NCBI RefSeq assembly: GCF_000938305.1
Contig: NZ_JYMT01000004.1
Coordinates: 1-64,000, forward strand
From: Bradyrhizobium sp. LTSP885
Lineage (GTDB): Bacteria; Pseudomonadota; Alphaproteobacteria; Rhizobiales; Xanthobacteraceae
Length of the DNA stretch: 64,000 nucleotides
Direction of reading: 5' to 3'
The notes under the pieces are model-generated. The model ran no database searches, was not told where the DNA came from, and saw only the letters and a program-made list of their open reading frames with translations. The stretch's first letter is position 1. Every line of letters starts with the position of its first letter. Below are positions 54,169-62,210 of this stretch, one piece after another. The position numbers and the translations under genes are program-made.

Positions 54169-54291
54169 ATGGCCCCAGAAACGCACCAGTCGATGTTGGA
54201 TCCACAGCGCGATATCGCGACCGATTACGTCTTGATCGCAACCGGCGTTGCCGCCGCGTTGATCGCACTCGCATTCCTCATCCTGGTCTGA
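54169..54291 (+). CDS. Possible small single-span membrane protein (40 aa)
   Basis: MAPETHQSMLDPQRDIATDY followed by VLIATGVAAALIALAFLILV and stop. It is a hydrophilic head with one C-terminal membrane helix (tail-anchored layout). No good ribosome site precedes the ATG; the internal ATG at 54193 is an alternative. Supported only by the clean topology. Confidence 0.4.
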   Translation: MAPETHQSMLDPQRDIATDYVLIATGVAAALIALAFLILV

Positions 54292-54593
54292 GGACGCGGC
54301 GCGAACCGCCCCCTCGCCTTTCTGTGGGCCCAGCGCGCGAAAAGGTTCAGGGCGCGTCGCACATTTTCGATCAACGTTGCTGATTGGCCGCGGTCCGGCC
54401 GGTTTTGGACCAAACCCCGTCAAGCGGAATGCATCGGGGCTTGCGCGATTCGTACAACGCGTTGTGTGAATCGTGCATAAGGCACATCCGTCCTTTCGCT
54501 TCGTGCCGGGCTGGCGCTTGATCCCCGGCCCAACTCCGAAAATCCAAATCTGAAAATCTCAGTAACGACGAAATCAGAAGAATAAGCTCGTCC

Positions 54594-56099
54594 ATGGCCT
54601 TGATTGATTCGAACGTCCACAAGCTTGCACCCGACGCCGGAACACCGGCCTTTCGCAGTGCGCCGCACAACATCGAAGCGGAACAGAGCCTTCTGGGCGC
54701 GATACTGGTCAACAATGACGCCTTCTACCGGGTCTCCGACTTCCTGGAGGGGAAACACTTCTTCGAGCCGCTGCACCAGACGATCTACGAGACCGCAAGC
54801 TCGCTGATCAAGATGGGCAAGGTGGCAACCCCGGTGACGCTGAAGACCTTCCTGCCGGCGGATACCGACATCGGCGGCATGACGGTCAGCCAATACCTCG
54901 CCCGCCTTGCCGCCGAAGCCACCACCATCATCAACGCGCAGGACTACGGCCGTACCGTCTACGACCTCAGCCTGCGCCGCGACCTGATAAAAATCGGCGA
55001 GGACATCGTCAATGTCGCCTTCGATGCCCCGGTCGATTTTGCCCCGCGCGCGCAGATCGAGGACGCCGAACGCCAGCTCTATGGCCTTGCCGAGACCGGC
55101 CGCTATGACGGCGGCTTCCAGCGCTTCTCGCAGGCACTCACGGTTGCCGTCGACATGGCGGCGAAAGCGTTCCAGCGCGACGGCAAATTGTCGGGAATCT
55201 CGACCGGCCTGCGCGACCTCGACACCAAGATGGGCGGATTGCAGTCCTCCGACCTCATCATCCTCGCCGGCCGACCCGGCATGGGCAAGACCTCGCTCGC
55301 CACCAACATCGCCTACAACATCGCCAGGGCTTATCAGGGCGAGGTGCAGGCGGACGGCACTACCAAGGCGATCAACGGCGGCTCGGTCGGCTTCTTCTCC
55401 TGCGAAATGAGCGGCGAGCAGCTCGCCACCCGTATTCTGGCCGAACGCACCGGCATCCCCTCGAGCTCGATCCGCCGCGGCGGCATCAGCGAACTGGACT
55501 TCGAGAAGATCCGCGACTGCTCGATCGAGCTGCAGTCGCTGCCCTTTTATGTCGACGAAACCGGCGGTCTCTCGATCTCGCAGCTGACCGCGCGCGCCCG
55601 TCGCCTCAAGCGCCAGAAAGGCCTCGATCTGATCGTGATCGACTACATTCAGCTGTTGCAGGGCTCCAACAAGCGCGGCAACGAAAACCGCGTGCAGGAA
55701 ATCACCGAGATCACCACCAATTTGAAGGCGCTGGCCAAGGAATTGAACGTCCCGATCATCGCGCTGTCGCAGCTCTCGCGTCAGGTCGAAAATCGCGAGG
55801 ACAAGCGGCCGCAGCTCTCGGATTTGCGTGAATCCGGTTCGATCGAGCAGGACGCCGACGTCGTGATGTTCGTGTACCGCGAGGAATATTATCTCGCCAA
55901 CAAGGAGCCGCGACCCGGCACCGCGGAGCACGCGACCTGGCAACTTGAAATGGAGCGAGCGCTCGGCAAGGCCGAAGTCATCATCGGCAAGCAGCGCCAC
56001 GGCCCGACCGGCACGGTCGAATTGCACTTCGAGGCCAGCGTCACCCGCTTCGGCGACCTTGCATCGGATGGACTGGTTCCGGATCGCCCCTCCTACTAA
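54594..56099 (+). CDS. dnaB: Replicative DNA helicase
   Basis: 501-aa hexameric helicase. N-terminal DnaB domain ('PHNIEAEQSLLGAILVNNDA'), linker, and RecA-like C-terminal domain with Walker A 'LAGRPGMGKTSLATNIA', Walker B 'LIVIDYIQLLQG', and 'ALSQLSRQVENREDKRPQLSDLRESGSIEQDAD'. No intein is present. It follows the ribosomal operon as in many bacteria but is separated from rplI by four accessory genes. Its stop abuts a dispersed hairpin repeat. Confidence 0.97.
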   Translation: MALIDSNVHKLAPDAGTPAFRSAPHNIEAEQSLLGAILVNNDAFYRVSDFLEGKHFFEPLHQTIYETASSLIKMGKVATPVTLKTFLPADTDIGGMTVSQYLARLAAEATTIINAQDYGRTVYDLSLRRDLIKIGEDIVNVAFDAPVDFAPRAQIEDAERQLYGLAETGRYDGGFQRFSQALTVAVDMAAKAFQRDGKLSGISTGLRDLDTKMGGLQSSDLIILAGRPGMGKTSLATNIAYNIARAYQGEVQADGTTKAINGGSVGFFSCEMSGEQLATRILAERTGIPSSSIRRGGISELDFEKIRDCSIELQSLPFYVDETGGLSISQLTARARRLKRQKGLDLIVIDYIQLLQGSNKRGNENRVQEITEITTNLKALAKELNVPIIALSQLSRQVENREDKRPQLSDLRESGSIEQDADVVMFVYREEYYLANKEPRPGTAEHATWQLEMERALGKAEVIIGKQRHGPTGTVELHFEASVTRFGDLASDGLVPDRPSY

Positions 56100-56201
56100 A
56101 GCGTTTTCGAGCGAAGTGGATACCGGTTCGCGTGAAGAAAACGCGTCAAAACAAGAATCTAGAGCCCCATTCCGATTCCATCGGAATGGAAAAGGCTCTA
56201 G
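56100..56201. repeat. Dispersed hairpin repeat after dnaB
   Basis: AGCGTTTTCGAGCGAAGTGG starts at the base after the dnaB TAA. Stem 1 uses GCGTTTTC (56101-56108) and GAAAACGC (56137-56144). Stem 2 is the long hairpin CTAGAGCC...GGCTCTAG (56159-56201). It is nearly identical to 40196-40294 in the same order of parts. Confidence 0.85.
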
Positions 56202-56249
56202 CGGAGCGACGCGGTTGAACACCGCTAGCCCGGCGCGTACAACTGCCGC

Positions 56250-57512
56250 ATGAACATCGTGACCGACGCGAAATCGCAGCTGACCCCCGAAGCCAATTTG
56301 CTGGCGGCCCATCCGACCGCCACCGGCATCCTGACTGTCGACCTCGACGCCATCGTCGCCAATTGGCGCAAGCTCGAGAAGACCGCGGTACCGGCCGAAT
56401 GCGCCGCCGTGGTCAAGGCCAACGCCTATGGCTGCGGCGCCGAGCAGGTCGCCCGCGCGCTTGCCAATGCCGGCTGCAAGACCTTCTTTGTCGCCAATGT
56501 CGAGGAGGCTGCGGTTGTTCGCGCGGCCGCCCCGGCCGCAACGCTCTATTCGCTCGGCGGATTCTTCCAGAATTCCGGCGACGCCCACGCCAAGATCGAC
56601 TGCAAGCCAGTGATCGGCGATCTCAACGAGCTCGCCGAATGGGACGTGTTCTGCCGCCGCTCGGGTTGGTCCGGCGGCGCCGCCGTTCACATCGACACCG
56701 GCATGAACCGGCTCGGACTGACAGTCACCGAAGCCCAGGGCATCATCCCGCGCATCAATGCTGGCGACCACGGCATCACGCTGGTCATGAGCCACCTCGC
56801 CTCCGCCGAGGCGCTCAACAATCCCGCCAATGCAAAACAACTGTCGGCGTTCCGCGAGATCGCGAGCCTGTTCACCGGCGTGCCGGCGTCGCTGGCGAAC
56901 TCCTCCGGCGTCTTCCTCGGCGGCCAGTTCCAGTTCGATCTGGTGCGGCCGGGCTGCGCGCTCTACGGCGTCAACCCGACGCCGGAGGCCGACAATCCGA
57001 TGCAGCCGGTGGTCGACCTCAAGGCGCGCATCGTCCAGATCCGCAACATCGACCGCGGCGAGACCGTCGGCTATGGCGGCACCTGGACCGCGCGGCGGCC
57101 GACCCGCCTCGCCATCGTCGCGGCCGGCTATGCCGACGGCTATTTCCGCGCGGCCAGCGCCAATGACGGCACCCGCGGTGCTGAGGTCGTGGCCGCCGGC
57201 AAGCGCTGCCCGATCGCGGGGCGTATCTCGATGGATTTGATCGCGGTCGACATCACCGATCTCGACAAGAATGCCGTTCGGCGCGGCCACATGGTGACGC
57301 TGATCGGCGAAGGCATCACCGTCGACGAGGTCGCGCATCATTTCGGCACGATCGGCTATGAGGTGCTGACCAGCCTCGGCCGCCGCTTCCTGCGGATCTA
57401 CAAGGGCGGCAATGCCGTCGCCGAAAAGGTCGACGCTGTCGTAAAGGACGAGACGGACGCTGCGCCGGCCGCACCGCCACCTTTGCCCGAGCAAGTGCCG
57501 GCCTCGAGCTGA
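56250..57512 (+). CDS. alr: Alanine racemase
   Basis: PLP-dependent enzyme making D-alanine for peptidoglycan. 420 aa. PLP lysine in 'CAAVVKANAYGCGAEQVA'; catalytic tyrosine region 'DRGETVGYGGTWTARRPTRLA', with 'CPIAGRISMDLIAVDITDL'. It carries an N-terminal extension of about 25 residues and a Pro/Ala-rich tail beyond the usual 360-380 aa. Confidence 0.95.
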   Translation: MNIVTDAKSQLTPEANLLAAHPTATGILTVDLDAIVANWRKLEKTAVPAECAAVVKANAYGCGAEQVARALANAGCKTFFVANVEEAAVVRAAAPAATLYSLGGFFQNSGDAHAKIDCKPVIGDLNELAEWDVFCRRSGWSGGAAVHIDTGMNRLGLTVTEAQGIIPRINAGDHGITLVMSHLASAEALNNPANAKQLSAFREIASLFTGVPASLANSSGVFLGGQFQFDLVRPGCALYGVNPTPEADNPMQPVVDLKARIVQIRNIDRGETVGYGGTWTARRPTRLAIVAAGYADGYFRAASANDGTRGAEVVAAGKRCPIAGRISMDLIAVDITDLDKNAVRRGHMVTLIGEGITVDEVAHHFGTIGYEVLTSLGRRFLRIYKGGNAVAEKVDAVVKDETDAAPAAPPPLPEQVPASS

Positions 57513-57542
57513 CCGCACGCGAGCGCGCGATCGTCCATTCCC

Positions 57543-58313
57543 ATGAAGATCGCGACCTTCAACATCAACAATATCAACCGCCGGCTGCCGAACCTGCTGC
57601 GCTGGCTGCGCGCGGCGAAGCCCGATGTCGTCAGCCTGCAGGAGCTCAAGGCTTCCGACGCCGAGTTTCCGTTGGCCGCGATCGAGAAGGCCGGCTACGG
57701 CGCGGTGTGGTGCGGACAGAAGACCTGGAACGGCGTCGCCATCCTCGCCCGCAAGACCGAGCCGGTCTTGATCCGCACCGCCCTGCCCGGCGACCGCGAC
57801 GACCATGAGGCGCGCTACATCGAAGCCGCGGTGCGCGGCATCGTCATCACCAGTCTCTATCTGCCGAACGGCAATCCGCAGCCTGGACCGAAGTTCGAGT
57901 ACAAACTTGCCTGGTTCAAGCGGCTCCGCGCGCACGCGGCAAAACTGCTCAAGGCGGACGTCCCGGTCGTGCTCGCCGGCGATTACAACGTCGCGCCGAC
58001 CGCGCTCGACATCTATCCGACGCGCTCCTGGGACAAGGATGCGCTGATCCAGCCGAAAAGCCGCGCCGCGTTCAAGGCGCTGGTCGATCAGGGCTGGTGC
58101 GATGCGATCCGCACACTGCATCCGACACAGCCGATGTTCAGCTTCTGGGACTACAAGCGCAATCGCTGGCCGCGCGATGCCGGCCTGCGGCTCGATCATC
58201 TCCTGCTCAGCCCGGCAGTGGCGCCACGGCTGAAGAAAGCCGGCGTCGACCGCGATGTACGCGGCGAGGAAGGTGCGAGCGACCACGCGCCAGCGTGGGT
58301 GGTGTTGAGGTGA
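57543..58313 (+). CDS. xth: Exodeoxyribonuclease III
   Basis: 256-aa AP endonuclease/3'-5' exonuclease of base excision repair. 'KIATFNINNINRRLPNLLRWL', 'DVVSLQELKASDAEFP' (metal glutamate), 'LAGDYNVAPTALDIY' and 'GLRLDHLLLSPAVAPR', 'EGASDHAPAWV' (D-H pair) are complete. It starts 30 bp after alr and is probably co-transcribed. Confidence 0.95.
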   Translation: MKIATFNINNINRRLPNLLRWLRAAKPDVVSLQELKASDAEFPLAAIEKAGYGAVWCGQKTWNGVAILARKTEPVLIRTALPGDRDDHEARYIEAAVRGIVITSLYLPNGNPQPGPKFEYKLAWFKRLRAHAAKLLKADVPVVLAGDYNVAPTALDIYPTRSWDKDALIQPKSRAAFKALVDQGWCDAIRTLHPTQPMFSFWDYKRNRWPRDAGLRLDHLLLSPAVAPRLKKAGVDRDVRGEEGASDHAPAWVVLR

Positions 58314-58401
58314 TCGGGTGCACGCAGGGCCCGCACTGCCAAAACATCGAAAACAACCCCATGCAAAGTAGCCGGCGGCTGCCGACGCTCGGCACGGCAG
58401 C

Positions 58402-58504
58402 TTGACACGTCGGGCAAATCAGTGGCATTATTCCATTATTCCGAAATCTTGCCATCGCCCTCGCCCCGGGCTATCGCTTGACCCGCCGGGCAACTCGGTG
58501 GCAT
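58402..58504 (+). repeat. Imperfect 27-bp direct repeat upstream of the TSUP gene
   Basis: Copies at 58402-58428 (starting TTGACACGTCGGGCAAATCA) and 58478-58504 (TTGACCCGCCGGGCAACTCG) agree at 23 of 27 positions, both ending GTGGCAT, with starts 76 bp apart. Each opens with TTGAC. Confidence 0.65.
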
Positions 58505-58535
58505 GGGGCGATCATCATCGTCCCGGAGCGCGCGG

Positions 58536-59261
58536 GTGGGTTTTCTCTTCGTCCTCATCGTCGGTCTGATCGCGGGTACGATTTCCGGCATCGTCGGCAC
58601 CGGCTCGTCGATCATGCTGATGCCGGTGCTGATCTATCAGTACGGGCCGAAACAGGCCGTGCCGATCATGGCGGTGGCGGCCGTGATGGCGAACCTCTCG
58701 CGCATCCTGGCCTGGTGGCGCGAGGTCGACTGGCGCGCCTGCGCCGCCTATTCCGTCACCGGAATCCCGGCGGCCGCGCTCGGCGCGCGGACGCTGCTGG
58801 CGCTGCCCTCGCACGCCGTCGACGTCGCGATCGGCGTGTTCCTGATCGCGATGGTGCCGGTGCGGCACTGGCTGGCGCGGCACGATTTGAAAGCCAAGCT
58901 CTGGCATCTGGCGATCGGCGGCGCTGTGATCGGCTATCTCACTGGCATCGTGGTCTCGACCGGCCCGCTTAGCGTGCCGCTGTTCCTGTTTTACGGCCTC
59001 ACCAAAGGCGCGTTCCTCGCCACCGAAGCGGCAAGCTCGCTCGGGCTTTATCTCAGCAAGTCCGTCACCTTCGAACGCTTCGGCGCGCTGACACCGGACG
59101 TCGCGCTCAAGGGCCTGATCGCCGGCGCCTCGCTGATGTCGGGCGCCTTCATCGCCAAGCGCTTCGTGCTGCACCTCAAGCCGGAGGTGTTTCGGCTTTT
59201 GATGGACGGCATCATGCTGTTGGCCGGCGCGTCGCTGTTGTGGTCGGCGGTGATGTCCTGA
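58536..59261 (+). CDS. TSUP (TauE/SafE) family permease
   Basis: 241 aa with about eight membrane spans; the two halves repeat 'LIVGLIAGTISGIVGTGSSI' and 'IGYLTGIVVSTGPLSVPLFL'. Family members export sulfite, sulfonates or related organic anions. The GTG at 58536 has GGAG 7 bases upstream. An ATG at 58503 is in frame but lies in a repeat and has no ribosome site. Substrate not evident. Confidence 0.82.
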   Translation: MGFLFVLIVGLIAGTISGIVGTGSSIMLMPVLIYQYGPKQAVPIMAVAAVMANLSRILAWWREVDWRACAAYSVTGIPAAALGARTLLALPSHAVDVAIGVFLIAMVPVRHWLARHDLKAKLWHLAIGGAVIGYLTGIVVSTGPLSVPLFLFYGLTKGAFLATEAASSLGLYLSKSVTFERFGALTPDVALKGLIAGASLMSGAFIAKRFVLHLKPEVFRLLMDGIMLLAGASLLWSAVMS

Positions 59262-59369
59262 AGAAGAAAAACGCTGGAGCACGCCTGCGGCAGTCATATT
59301 TCGTCGCAAGCGCGCTTCGCGATCAATCTGCTTCGGCGACGTCCATTTTCGCCGGCCAAGCATAGGCTC

Positions 59370-59738
59370 TCAAGCCGGCGGCGCCAACACCCGCAAGCGG
59401 TGCCCGTCCGGATCGAGCGCGACGAATGTGTGCCCGAATGGCAGCGCGGTCGGCGCCTGCGCGATGGTCGCGCCGCGTACTTTCCACGTCTCGTGGGTTG
59501 TGCGGACCGCATCAGGATCGGCGACGGTGAACGATATCTCGCTGCCGCCGGGGTCTTGACTGACGCGAGGCTCGACCTCCTCGCGCTGCCAGAGCCCCAG
59601 CATGGCTCCTCCGTCAAGCGGCAGCATCGAGAATTTGGGCGACGATTGGGCAATCGGCCGGTCCAGCAGCGTTTGGTAGAATGCGGCGCTGGCATTGGAA
59701 TCTTTGACGTAGAGCACCACGAGATTGAATTTGGTCAC
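59370..59738 (-). CDS. VOC (glyoxalase-like) family protein
   Basis: 122-aa single-chain vicinal oxygen chelate fold made of two beta-alpha-beta3 units: 'LVVLYVKDSNASAAFYQTLL' and 'DAVRTTHETWKVRGATIAQA', ending 'FVALDPDGHRLRVLAP'. Members include antibiotic-binding proteins, dioxygenases and glyoxalases; no catalytic metal set is clear. Start GTG at 59738 after AAGGAG. It lies downstream of the WYL regulator gene and has the same palindrome 75 bp upstream. Confidence 0.85.
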   Translation of the reverse strand: MTKFNLVVLYVKDSNASAAFYQTLLDRPIAQSSPKFSMLPLDGGAMLGLWQREEVEPRVSQDPGGSEISFTVADPDAVRTTHETWKVRGATIAQAPTALPFGHTFVALDPDGHRLRVLAPPA

Positions 59739-59812
59739 GGCAGGTCTCCTTCGATCTGACTTCGCGGACGAGCGGTCGGGCGCGTCCATCGCCAATTACA
59801 TACAGGGCCACC

Positions 59813-59829
59813 CTGCCAATTTCTGTCAG
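59813..59829. promoter_or_regulatory. WYL-regulator operator, copy 1 (VOC promoter)
   Basis: CTGCCAATTTCTGTCAG is a 6+5+6 near-palindrome (one mismatch) matching copy 2 at 60561 in 16 of 17 positions, and the next three bases (CAT) also match. It overlaps the stop codon of the WYL gene (59826-59828) and lies upstream of the VOC start, so the VOC gene probably has its own regulated promoter here. Confidence 0.75.
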
Positions 59830-60527
59830 CATGATTCCGAAGGCTTCTTCCCGATGCGATCGCGGGTTCGCCACTCGCGAAGCATCTCGAGCCGACGGCG
59901 CGGATAGCGGCTATCCGTTATCTTGAGCGAGCGAATGCGGTCGGTGCGGAAATGCCGGTAGTCGCGCCGCGTTTCGCACCACGCGGCAACCATGCGAATA
60001 CGTTCGAAAAATCCGAGCGCGATCGGCCAGATCGTGCGGCTGCTCGGATTATCCTTTTCGTCGCTGTAGGTGATGCGCAACTTGCACTCGGCCCGGATCG
60101 CCTTGCGGATCGTCGGCAACTCGGCATCGCCGGCGGCTGGAGGCCGTGGCGCGACCATCAGGCTGGACGTTTCCAGGCTTCTTTGCAGATCGTCAGGCAA
60201 CACGGCGGCGATCTTGGAAAGCGCATTGCGTGCCGCCTTGCCGAGCGGCTCATCGGGTTGCGCGGCGACCCAGCGGCCGCCCAGCACCAGGGCCTCGATC
60301 TCGTCTTCCGAGAACATTAGCGGCGGCAACATGAAGCCGGGCCGCAGAATATAGCCGACACCAGGTTCGCCATCGATACGGGCGCCCTGGGCCTTCAAGG
60401 TTTCGATATCGCGATAGAGCGTGCGAAGCGAGATCGCCAATTCATCGGCCAGCGTCGCTCCCGCGACCGGAATCCGGTGACGGCGCAAGATCTGGATCAG
60501 GTCGAGAAGACGTTGAGCGCGCGACAT
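59826..60527 (-). CDS. HTH-WYL family transcriptional regulator (YafY type)
   Basis: 233 aa. N-terminal winged HTH (about 1-65: 'RAQRLLDLIQILRRHRIPVA', 'LADELAISLRTLYRDIETLK'). WYL domain from about 135 ('KLRITYSDEKDNPSSRTIWP', 'IALGFFERIRMVAAWCETRRDYRHFRTDRI') with the regulatory core replaced by VAAWC in place of a canonical WYL. ATG at 60527 with GGGGG upstream. A palindrome 34 bp upstream and a second copy at its 3' end suggest control of itself and of the VOC gene. Confidence 0.9.
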   Translation of the reverse strand: MSRAQRLLDLIQILRRHRIPVAGATLADELAISLRTLYRDIETLKAQGARIDGEPGVGYILRPGFMLPPLMFSEDEIEALVLGGRWVAAQPDEPLGKAARNALSKIAAVLPDDLQRSLETSSLMVAPRPPAAGDAELPTIRKAIRAECKLRITYSDEKDNPSSRTIWPIALGFFERIRMVAAWCETRRDYRHFRTDRIRSLKITDSRYPRRRLEMLREWRTRDRIGKKPSESC

Positions 60528-60560
60528 GCCGAACCCCCTACGGCATCCTAGCATGGTCCA

Positions 60561-60577
60561 CTGCCAATTTCTGGCAG
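60561..60577. promoter_or_regulatory. WYL-regulator operator, copy 2 (autoregulation)
   Basis: CTGCCA-ATTTC-TGGCAG is a perfect 6+5+6 palindrome 34 bp before the WYL-regulator start. It also lies 27 bp beyond the 3' end of the gene that stops at 60604, so it serves only the regulator. Confidence 0.78.
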
Positions 60578-60603
60578 CATGGTGGACGAAGCCGCACTCA
60601 ACG

Positions 60604-62046
60604 CTATTTGATCGTCGTCTCGGCCACGATCAACTCCCTGCCGTCACAGGACCGGATCGTCAGTTGCACCGGTCCGCTGGTGCCAGCCGGAATCGGCGCG
60701 GCAATCCGGTTGCCGTCCCTCGCGTCTGCTATCACGGTCTCGTCGAACACGACGGCATCGCCGCGCTTCAGCGTGATCCGCAACGGCACGGCCGGCGCTA
60801 TGCTGAAGAACTCGAGGTTTGCGTGGGAAGCATCAGCCGAGAGATTGACCAGGATGTTTTCGTTGGCCTGCGTCACGTTGCTCATACCGACGGTCGGGCT
60901 GTAGGTTTCCGTAACCGTCACTTCGCCGAGCGCGGCAAGCTGCGCGGGGTGGAAGAACTGGTCGGACACGCCGGCCCACAGCTCGACATAAGGCTGCGCT
61001 TCGGTCGGCGCCTTGCGGGCATCGGCTGCGTCAGTGAACGAGGAAAATCCCCACGTCCACATTTTCAGGCCCCGCGTCACCTTGTTGTCGGCGATGCGGA
61101 TGATGCCCTCTTCATTGTCGTGGTTGATCACGCCCCAGAAGTTTCCGCCCTGCATGTCGGGCGCGGCATAGGCGATGCCCATCGACGGCCAGTTTTTGAA
61201 GGAGCGCAGCTTCTCGAAGCGATAGGCGTCCGGACCCGTGCGGGCGTCGCCCTCGGCAATGTTCGCCGACCATGCAGGCGTGGTGTAGGTCGTAACCGGC
61301 GCAATGATCTCGGCGGCGGCGGTGGTCCCCGGATGCTGCGGATCGGAGCCCGGCGCCAAGGTCGTGCAGGTCCAGTACTCGTAGTCGATCGGTTTGGCCT
61401 GGGTATTTTTCAGCACCACGCGCGCATCGATCGCAGCGCGATCGGCTTTCAGCGTGACGTAGGTGGTCGCCTCGATGCCGGTCTCGCCGGTGAAGCGTTT
61501 CGGTGCCGCAGGATAGGCGAAATCGTCCTTGAGCGACATCGCCACCGTCACCTCGGTTTCTGTCTGCTTCACCACCCGGAAATCCCACGGCTTCAGCCAG
61601 GTCCGGCCGTGCTCGGGATCCGGAAAGGTCGGAAAAATGCCGCCATACACCATCAGCCAGTCGTAGTAGAAATTGCCGGCCTTCATCCCGTAGGGCACGC
61701 CCACCTCGGTGCGATAGAGTTGTTCGTGACCGGTCGGCTTGTAGACGATCGACAGGATGCGCCCGCCGAATTCGGGCACCAGCGTCACCTTCAGATAGCG
61801 GTTCTCCAGCACGCGGGTGCGGAAGGTTCGGTCGACGATGACAGTCTTGTCGAGCGAGCCATCGACGAATCCGTTGTCCGCGGTGGTCGCGTATTTGACG
61901 GTGCTCCAGCTGATCGTCGCTTCCGTGAGCGACACGCTGTCGGGCTCAGGCGACGCCGCATGCACGGGGGCACCAGGCGCGCAGATCGCCGAAACGAGGG
62001 CAATTGCGAAGCCGACGCGGACGAGACGGACAGCAAGACTTGCCAT
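60604..62046 (-). CDS. Secreted DUF5107-type (aldose epimerase-like fold) protein
   Basis: 480 aa. Signal peptide 1-30 (ending APVHAA). 'ENRYLKVTLVPEFGGRILSI' and 'YGMKAGNFYYDWLMVYGGIF' match the galactose-mutarotase-like DUF5107 domain (about 70-360). A C-terminal beta-rich part covers 370-480. Such domains occur in carbohydrate-active proteins; substrate unknown and no sugar genes nearby. Transcribed towards the WYL gene but with a separate palindrome between them. Confidence 0.7.
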   Translation of the reverse strand: MASLAVRLVRVGFAIALVSAICAPGAPVHAASPEPDSVSLTEATISWSTVKYATTADNGFVDGSLDKTVIVDRTFRTRVLENRYLKVTLVPEFGGRILSIVYKPTGHEQLYRTEVGVPYGMKAGNFYYDWLMVYGGIFPTFPDPEHGRTWLKPWDFRVVKQTETEVTVAMSLKDDFAYPAAPKRFTGETGIEATTYVTLKADRAAIDARVVLKNTQAKPIDYEYWTCTTLAPGSDPQHPGTTAAAEIIAPVTTYTTPAWSANIAEGDARTGPDAYRFEKLRSFKNWPSMGIAYAAPDMQGGNFWGVINHDNEEGIIRIADNKVTRGLKMWTWGFSSFTDAADARKAPTEAQPYVELWAGVSDQFFHPAQLAALGEVTVTETYSPTVGMSNVTQANENILVNLSADASHANLEFFSIAPAVPLRITLKRGDAVVFDETVIADARDGNRIAAPIPAGTSGPVQLTIRSCDGRELIVAETTIK

Positions 62047-62210
62047 TGACCTTCTTACCCAGGGATTTGCGCGGTCATCCGAATTCTTTGACGCAAGACG
62101 GAAAACAAGCTAAAGAACAAAATAAGAACATTCCAAGCCGCTACCCGTGATAGCACGGCGCGCCACTGGCGACGTCAATGACCAGCCGCCTCCTCTCAAG
62201 TTGATTCCCC

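Larger units (their letters stand above)
53788..54593. other. Gene-poor region between the CFA synthase and dnaB
   Basis: 806 bp holding two weakly supported small genes (53814-54041 minus and 54169-54291 plus). The remainder, including about 300 bp directly before dnaB, shows no further gene, repeat or terminator that I can support. The dnaB promoter must lie in it. Confidence 0.4.

Noticed and set aside
54420..58286. 1288-residue open frame on the minus strand across dnaB, alr and xth
   Set aside because: It is antisense to three certain genes, has shadow-type composition (Arg/Asp/Glu/Val-rich) and no domain. High GC makes stops rare in this frame.
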